From Rhodothermales bacterium (GTDB taxonomy: Bacteria; Bacteroidota; Rhodothermia; Rhodothermales; UBA10348), in NCBI GenBank assembly GCA_024711125.1, contig JANJTM010000025.1, positions 1 through 64,000 of the forward strand: 64,000 bases of DNA, read 5' to 3'. Numbering within the stretch: the stretch's first letter is position 1; each line of letters begins with the position of its first letter. Of the stretch, positions 60,005-64,000 are shown piece by piece. The notes beneath the pieces are model-generated. The model was given only the letters and a program-made list of their open reading frames with translations, was not told where the DNA came from and did no database searches. Position numbers and translations under genes: made by a program.

Positions 60005-60767
60005 AGCGGAGAGCGAGGCCCGCGTGCGGGTTTTCCTCGACGCTCTCCCCTATTCCGGCGCGGCCGAGGCCAAGGGTTGCCACGGCCTCGAACCGGGTCG
60101 CGAAACCGACGTGCAGCGACGCCTCGGCGAAGCGCCAGGTAGGGTCCACGCCTGCCCAGAGGCGCTCTTCTCCGACCCGGACATCGAGGTACAGCGTTTC
60201 TGACGCCGCGGACGTCACTGCGGCCGTGATCGACGCAGCGAACCCGGTGTCGGAACCCCGGTCCAGCGCCGCCAGCCGGGGAAAGAAGGTCCCTCCGATC
60301 CGTCGGGTCGACAACGACCCCCGCATCTCGATGCGGGCCTCGACGCCCTGCGTCGCGGTGCCGAGCATCACGGCGGTACCGGCCTGGACGAGCGCCCAAT
60401 CGGCCACCAGGTCCCGGGTCCCGGTGCGATCGTACGACAGGAGGCGCACGCCGCCGTTCCACGGGTTGCGGGAGATGGTGAGGTCCAGGGCCGTTGCCCG
60501 GAAGCGGAATCTCGTTTCGTCCGCGGTCGTGCGTGCACCCACCGCCACGGCCGCTACGTCCACCCGGCTCGTGCGGCCGACATTCGGAAGGAAGAAGTGG
60601 AGCGGCACGGATCGGTCCACGCCTACGAGCATCGTCGTGCCCTCCGCGTCGGCCGTGACGCCGGCCTGCCAGCGTACGGGCGCCATGGACAGGTAGGGCT
60701 GTTGCGCGACGGCCGGAAGCACCGCGACGAACAGCAGGGCGGCAAGCGGAGCGATTCGGAGACGCAT
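59979..60767 (-). CDS. Hypothetical secreted beta-rich protein
   Basis: A 262-residue exported protein of unknown family. The signal peptide is MRLRIAPLAALLFVAVLPAVAQ. The mature part is strongly alternating (DVAAVAVGARTTADETRFRF, ADWALVQAGTAVMLGTATQG, YLDVRVGEERLWAGVD) and ends in AAQRY, which suits an outer-membrane barrel of about 12 strands, but this is a guess. ATG 60767 opens the leader; the frame is open upstream into the EamA gene without sense. It is downstream of the EamA gene by 23 bp. Confidence 0.72.
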   Translation of the reverse strand: MRLRIAPLAALLFVAVLPAVAQQPYLSMAPVRWQAGVTADAEGTTMLVGVDRSVPLHFFLPNVGRTSRVDVAAVAVGARTTADETRFRFRATALDLTISRNPWNGGVRLLSYDRTGTRDLVADWALVQAGTAVMLGTATQGVEARIEMRGSLSTRRIGGTFFPRLAALDRGSDTGFAASITAAVTSAASETLYLDVRVGEERLWAGVDPTWRFAEASLHVGFATRFEAVATLGLGRAGIGESVEENPHAGLALRFTPAAQRY

Positions 60768-60790
60768 CGGGGACAGGAAGAGATCGCGGA

Positions 60791-61714
60791 TCAGGACCGT
60801 TCGGCCCGTCGGGCTCGCCGCATCACGAGGAGGCCGGCGATGATCAGGATTCCGCCGAATACCTGGCCCACGGCGACCGGCTCCGAGAGCAGGAGCGCAC
60901 TTCCGGCAACCGCCACGACCGGCACCGCGTTCCCGTACGCCGCCGTGTGCGACGCTCCGAGTGTGTGCACGGCGTGGTTCCAGAAGACCGTGGCGAGCCC
61001 GCTCGAGAGGACGCCCGAGCCCACGATCAGGGTCCAATGCCACGCCGAAACCTGGCTCCAGTCGGTGGCGGCGACGTACGGCGCGCCGACGACGAGAAGC
61101 GGGGGGATCGCGACGAGCGCGCCGACGAACGTCACGCTGACCGGATCGATCCGCGCGGTCAGGGGGCGCACGAACGCTGTGTACGAACCCCAGAAGAGGG
61201 CGGCGAGGAGGAGGACCAGGTTGCCGATCAGCGCGTCGGCGCCGAAGCGGATCTCGGACGAGCCGGCGACCGTCACCATGACCGTACCGGCTATCGAGAC
61301 CGCCAGTCCGATCCAGACAAGGCGACGCAGTCGCTCCTCACCGGTCCCGAGCGCCACGAGGGCCGTCCAGATGGGAGCGCTTGCCATGATGAGCGCTCCC
61401 GATCCGGCCGTCGTGCGGTCGAGCCCGACGATGAACGCGGCCTGGTACAGGAAGTAGCCGAGCAGGCCGACGAGGACCTGCCGCCCCGGGTCGACCCGGA
61501 GGCACGCCCAGAACCCGGCGCCCGTTCGGCTCACGACCCGCGCGTGCAGAAGGGCCAGCGTCAGCGTCGAGAACCCGATGCGGAGGAGGTTCATCGCGTG
61601 GGGGTGCACGACGTCCAGCACCGCCTTCATCACGGAGAAATTCAACCCCCAGATCAGTACGACCAGCAGCGGGCCTGCCTCGGCGAGCAGGGGGTGTCGG
61701 GAGGGCCGGTTCAC
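60791..61714 (-). CDS. EamA/DMT-family transporter
   Basis: A 307-residue ten-helix transporter of the drug/metabolite superfamily. Two EamA repeats are visible: LLVVLIWGLNFSVMKAVLD in the first and LVLLLAALFWGSYTAFVRPL in the second, with FWNHAVHTLGASHTAAYGNA in the last helices. No ATG fits; GTG 61714 is the best start. The gene is divergent from merR with a 105-bp gap. Cargo unknown; amino-acid or metabolite export is typical. Confidence 0.88.
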   Translation of the reverse strand: MNRPSRHPLLAEAGPLLVVLIWGLNFSVMKAVLDVVHPHAMNLLRIGFSTLTLALLHARVVSRTGAGFWACLRVDPGRQVLVGLLGYFLYQAAFIVGLDRTTAGSGALIMASAPIWTALVALGTGEERLRRLVWIGLAVSIAGTVMVTVAGSSEIRFGADALIGNLVLLLAALFWGSYTAFVRPLTARIDPVSVTFVGALVAIPPLLVVGAPYVAATDWSQVSAWHWTLIVGSGVLSSGLATVFWNHAVHTLGASHTAAYGNAVPVVAVAGSALLLSEPVAVGQVFGGILIIAGLLVMRRARRAERS

Positions 61715-61819
61715 GCGTTGCTTGAGATGAGCGGCGCGAAGATAGACGCGGGCAAGGGCATCGTTCGCGCATTCGCACGTTTTTTCGTAGAATGGTCGCG
61801 CAACAGCGCCCTCCACGCC

Positions 61820-62161
61820 ATGCTTGCCGACGGCATCACCAAGCTCTACTACACGATCGGAGAGGTTTCGGCCCTCGTCGGGGAGGAAGCCCACGTCCTC
61901 CGGTACTGGGAGACCGAGTTCTCGCAGCTGAGGCCGAAGAAGAACCGGTCGGGCAAGCGGGTCTACACCAACGAGGACATCGACCTCGTATTCCGCATCC
62001 GTCGCCTGTTGCGTGACAACAAGTTCACCATTGACGGCGCACGCAAGGCGCTGCGCGAAGTGGACGACCTTCCCATCCAGCTGACGGAAGAGCGCGACCT
62101 CAGGGAGCTGCGGGAATTCCTGGTGCACCTGCGGGACCGCATCCGGGAGGCGGGCGGCTGA
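61820..62161 (+). CDS. MerR family transcriptional regulator
   Basis: A 113-residue MerR regulator. The winged-helix domain is complete (KLYYTIGEVSALVGEEAHVL, RYWETEFSQLRPKKNRSGKR, VYTNEDIDLVFRIRRLLRDN, KFTIDGARKALRE), and a short coiled coil follows without a metal- or drug-binding domain. This short type is common in Bacteroidota. ATG 61820 is chosen; an ATG at 61727 would add 31 residues, but a TAGAAT box at 61788-61793 suggests transcription begins between them. Divergent from the EamA gene, which it may regulate. Confidence 0.92.
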   Translation: MLADGITKLYYTIGEVSALVGEEAHVLRYWETEFSQLRPKKNRSGKRVYTNEDIDLVFRIRRLLRDNKFTIDGARKALREVDDLPIQLTEERDLRELREFLVHLRDRIREAGG

Positions 62162-62209
62162 GGTCGCCCGGGTGTATCGCCGTCGATACACGTCCGGCGC
62201 GTGCGCGGG

Positions 62210-62500
62210 TCACGCGAAATCATCCAGCAGGATATCCGAGAAGGTCGAGAAGATCGAGTTCTTGCGCAGGTACTCGATCGGGATCACGCGCGCGGCGGCG
62301 GACGTCTCGGGCTGCAGCAGTCGCTCGAGGGGAGCCCAGGAGGGTGCGGCATCGACCATGGCGTGCGGTTCCGGCCTGGAATCGACGAAACGAAGCGGCA
62401 CCCAATCCGGGCCGACGGTGCGCGGTTCGGCGAGTTGGTGCAGGGTCTGCCACCGGTGCGTGGCAGGCTGGAGGGGGAGTATGCGGGCCGGGGATGCCAT
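62210..62500 (-). CDS. Hypothetical protein, 96 aa
   Basis: A 96-residue protein with no recognised family. It has a mixed hydrophilic composition and a coherent C-terminus (ARVIPIEYLRKNSIFSTFSD, ILLDDFA). No signal peptide or membrane segment. ATG 62500 is the likely start. It is convergent with merR (48-bp gap) and lies upstream of tRNA-Pro on the other strand. A chance frame cannot be excluded. Confidence 0.5.
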   Translation of the reverse strand: MASPARILPLQPATHRWQTLHQLAEPRTVGPDWVPLRFVDSRPEPHAMVDAAPSWAPLERLLQPETSAAARVIPIEYLRKNSIFSTFSDILLDDFA

Positions 62501-62608
62501 GACTCGAGGGACTCGACAGGTGCTTATCCCCAATGTTGCGAAGCCCGTGCCGACCGAAATGTGGAGCCGGATTCATGGGCCTGCCGTCGAGCCGCGCCGG
62601 ATCGTGGT

Positions 62609-62614
62609 TATATT
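62609..62614 (+). promoter_or_regulatory. Candidate -10 (-7) element of tRNA-Pro
   Basis: TATATT followed by GA matches the TAnnTT-type box seen before tRNA-Leu, 35 bp upstream of the tRNA 5' end. No clear upstream box was seen. Confidence 0.3.
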
Positions 62615-62648
62615 GATCGTCTCGACCGCCCACGCGGCGGACGGGTTT

Positions 62649-62722
62649 CGGGACGTAGCGCAGCCCGGTAGCGCACTTGCATGGGGTGCAAGGGGTCGTG
62701 GGTTCAAATCCCGCCGTCCCGA
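62649..62722 (+). tRNA. tRNA-Pro(GGG)
   Basis: A 74-nt tRNA. The acceptor stem CGGGACG pairs with CGTCCCG, with discriminator A at 62722. The anticodon arm is CTTGC-ATGGGGT-GCAAG, giving anticodon GGG, which decodes CCC/CCU. The D arm GCGCAGCCCGGTAGCGC and T arm GTGGG-TTCAAAT-CCCGC are intact. CCA is not encoded. The last 17 bases plus one are duplicated 134 bp downstream. Confidence 0.97.
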
Positions 62723-62726
62723 CTGG

Positions 62727-62779
62727 CGAGGTCGGTGCTCCTGTCGAAACGACGGGCAGTCACCGACCTCGTTTGTTTA
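62727..62779 (+). terminator. Rho-independent terminator after tRNA-Pro
   Basis: CGAGGTCGGTG (62727-62737) pairs perfectly with CACCGACCTCG (62761-62771), with a second stem inside (CCTGTCG/CGACGGG) and a T-rich tail TTTGTTTA just after. This is the clearest intrinsic terminator in the window. Confidence 0.88.
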
Positions 62780-62839
62780 CTGGCGGGATTAACGAGCCGC
62801 GCGGCGATGTTATGGCCGCCGAGGCCCGGATGATCGAGT

Positions 62840-62857
62840 AAATCCCGCCGTCCCGAC
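62840..62857 (+). repeat. 18-bp duplication of the tRNA-Pro 3' end (attachment-site-like)
   Basis: AAATCCCGCCGTCCCGAC at 62840-62857 is identical to 62706-62723, which covers the T-arm end and 3' acceptor strand of tRNA-Pro plus one base. This kind of duplication marks integrase att sites at tRNA genes. The 388-bp gene-free stretch 62723-63110 also holds the tRNA terminator and two hairpins after the repeat (AGCCTGA/TCAGGCT near 62865, and AGGGCATC 62884-62891 with GATGCCCT 62908-62915). I see no integrase in the window. Confidence 0.7.
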
Positions 62858-63110
62858 GGAAAAAGCCTGATTTCAGGCTGGTGAGGGCATCTGGTGGTAC
62901 TCCGCCGGATGCCCTTTCTCATGGGAGCGAACCTGAGACACTCGGCACTGCTCCCCACGAGCTCCCCGATTCCATGTGTGGAATGGAGCCAGGGCCGCGG
63001 GACGCCGCTGTCACCCGCTCACGGGTCTTGTCGGACTGTTCACGCTGGCCGATGTGCAAATGAACCCGGCCCTCGCTACTGTATGATGGGTAGTGTCGGA
63101 GGGTTCGACA

Positions 63111-64000
63111 GTGGGATCGTCGAAGTACAGATCGGTGGGCGTGATCACCGCAGTGGTGCTGGTGACGGTCTGGCCGGCCGCGAAGGCGACTTCCGCCCAG
63201 CCTGTTCGTCTCGTCGCCGACTCGAGCACACGCGAACACACCTTCGGGCTCCAGATCGCGATCCACGCCGGTGAACTGCTCATCGGGTCGCCCGGCGACT
63301 CGTTCGTCAACAATCGATCCGGGGCCGTCGAAGTCTTCGTCCGTGATGGGGGCGGTTGGGTGCGGAAGCAGTACGTGCGTCCCGCCGCGAGCGCACAGCA
63401 ATTCGGGCAGACGTTTGCCCTGGCGGGTGACCGACTCGTGGTGAGAAGCTACCCGCGCTGGATTCACACGTTTCGAAAGGTGGACGGGTTCTGGGCGCGT
63501 GAGTCCGTGATCGAGATTCCGGACTCGCTTGGCCTGATCGCCGCAAGGATCTTTCCGGTCGATTCAACCATCGTCGTGCAGATGTACAGGGCGTCGAATT
63601 CGCCCAACGTGAGCGCGTTCTACGGCCTGCTGGTATACTCACCGGTTGAAGCAGGATGGGAGCTGCAGCAGCTGATCCTGCCGGACGCCGCCGGGATGTT
63701 CGGCGCGGCGCTGTGCCTGTCGCGCGATCTCCTGGTCGTGGGCGACTACCGGGACCCGGGGATCGGCAACGGCAAGGGCGTAGTGTACACGTTTCGCCGG
63801 GACGCAGGACAATGGCAACGAGTGCAGAAGTTCGCTCCGCACGACCTGACCGACTCCGACCAGTTCGGCCGGCTGATCGCCTGTTTCGATGACCGCCTGG
63901 TCATAAACTCCTCTTCCCGGGGCAAGACGTACACGTTCGAGCGGGAAGGGGACCAGTTCGTGGAGGCAGACACGATCGTGGTACCGCACTCGCAGTTCTT
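63111..64000 (+). CDS. Secreted FG-GAP-like beta-propeller protein, 3'-truncated by the window edge
   Basis: An open frame of 296 codons that reaches the right edge without a stop. It starts with GTG 63111, preceded at a 7-bp spacing by GGAGGG (63098-63103), a good ribosome site. The signal peptide (VGVITAVVLVTVWPAAKATS, ending AQ) is followed by repeats of the FG-GAP/integrin-like type: HTFGLQIAIHAGELLIGSPG, QQFGQTFALAGDRLVVRS, GMFGAALCLSRDLLVVGDYR and DQFGRLIACFDDRLVINSSS. These form surface beta-propellers. Base composition looks less GC-rich than in the neighbours, and it lies just past the duplicated tRNA end, which suggests an acquired gene. Confidence 0.85.
   Translation, partial: MGSSKYRSVGVITAVVLVTVWPAAKATSAQPVRLVADSSTREHTFGLQIAIHAGELLIGSPGDSFVNNRSGAVEVFVRDGGGWVRKQYVRPAASAQQFGQTFALAGDRLVVRSYPRWIHTFRKVDGFWARESVIEIPDSLGLIAARIFPVDSTIVVQMYRASNSPNVSAFYGLLVYSPVEAGWELQQLILPDAAGMFGAALCLSRDLLVVGDYRDPGIGNGKGVVYTFRRDAGQWQRVQKFAPHDLTDSDQFGRLIACFDDRLVINSSSRGKTYTFEREGDQFVEADTIVVPHSQF

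Noticed and set aside
62824-62857. A second tRNA gene after tRNA-Pro
   Set aside because: Only the last 18 bases match. There is no acceptor 5' strand or anticodon arm upstream.
62704-62958. An 84-residue minus-strand frame after tRNA-Pro
   Set aside because: It overlaps the tRNA terminator and the att-like repeat, and has no sensible composition or ribosome site.

Overview
The window is strongly GC-rich, gene-dense bacterial chromosome. It encodes about 59 protein genes and two tRNA genes. Several features point to a high-GC member of the Bacteroidota/Rhodothermota lineage (Rhodothermales-like). These are a type IX secretion (T9SS) C-terminal sorting domain on a subtilisin-like protease, a glucosamine-6-phosphate deaminase fused to a PIG-L deacetylase, a short MerR regulator of the Bacteroidota type, a ClpC starting [13 protein letters not shown], a BrxA/BrxB bacilliredoxin, and TAnnTT promoter elements. 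The lineage is an inference from gene content; no phylogeny was run.

Layout. 0-3 kb: end of a fixABCX (electron-bifurcating flavoprotein) operon plus a rhomboid protease. 3-8.4 kb, minus strand: clpC, an A-type Fe-S carrier and a secreted lamin-tail-domain protein. 8.5-16.1 kb: a DUF2339 membrane protein, then a minus-strand operon of a two-domain cytidine deaminase, a T9SS-sorted S8 protease, a von Willebrand A-like membrane protein and an M20 amidohydrolase. 16.2-17.3 kb: tRNA-Leu(UAA) and two small lipoproteins. 17.4-23.7 kb: a cluster of three exported caspase-like (metacaspase-type) proteases with different accessory domains and a PPC-repeat protein; this is the most unusual region. 23.8-27.7 kb: oligopeptidase B-like lipoprotein and gamma-glutamyltransferase, followed by a 52-bp intergenic tandem repeat. 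28.2-33 kb: a dihydroorotate-dehydrogenase-like protein and pyruvate:ferredoxin oxidoreductase. 33.3-40.2 kb: a lipid neighbourhood (PHA-type regulator, phasin-like/DUF2188 protein, patatin, HMG-CoA reductase, SCP2-like protein, WS/DGAT acyltransferase, ArsA-type ATPase). 40.3-54 kb: housekeeping and small metabolic operons (NagB-PIG-L; greA-mtgA-threonine aldolase; bacilliredoxin; thiolase-crcB-DUF190-LuxC-like reductase; Nfu-N; adk-prenyltransferase-HPr-EI). 54-59 kb: a metalloprotease/beta-propeller/beta-barrel protein in tandem with a BamB-like lipoprotein and a small PEGA-like protein. 59-62.5 kb: YqeY, CvpA, a hypothetical secreted protein, an EamA transporter and MerR. 62.6-64 kb: tRNA-Pro(GGG), an 18-bp duplication of its 3' end, and the start of a secreted FG-GAP-like protein that runs off the window; this looks like the edge of an inserted element.

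How the genes fit together. The Fix complex and PFOR both use low-potential ferredoxin/flavodoxin, and two Fe-S carrier proteins are nearby, which suggests a facultative or low-oxygen ferredoxin economy. Many products carry signal peptides or lipoboxes, so the window is rich in envelope proteolysis: rhomboid, S8, caspases, oligopeptidase B, GGT and the HExxH/propeller/barrel protein. Divergent and convergent gene pairs are packed tightly, often with 4-30 bp overlaps.
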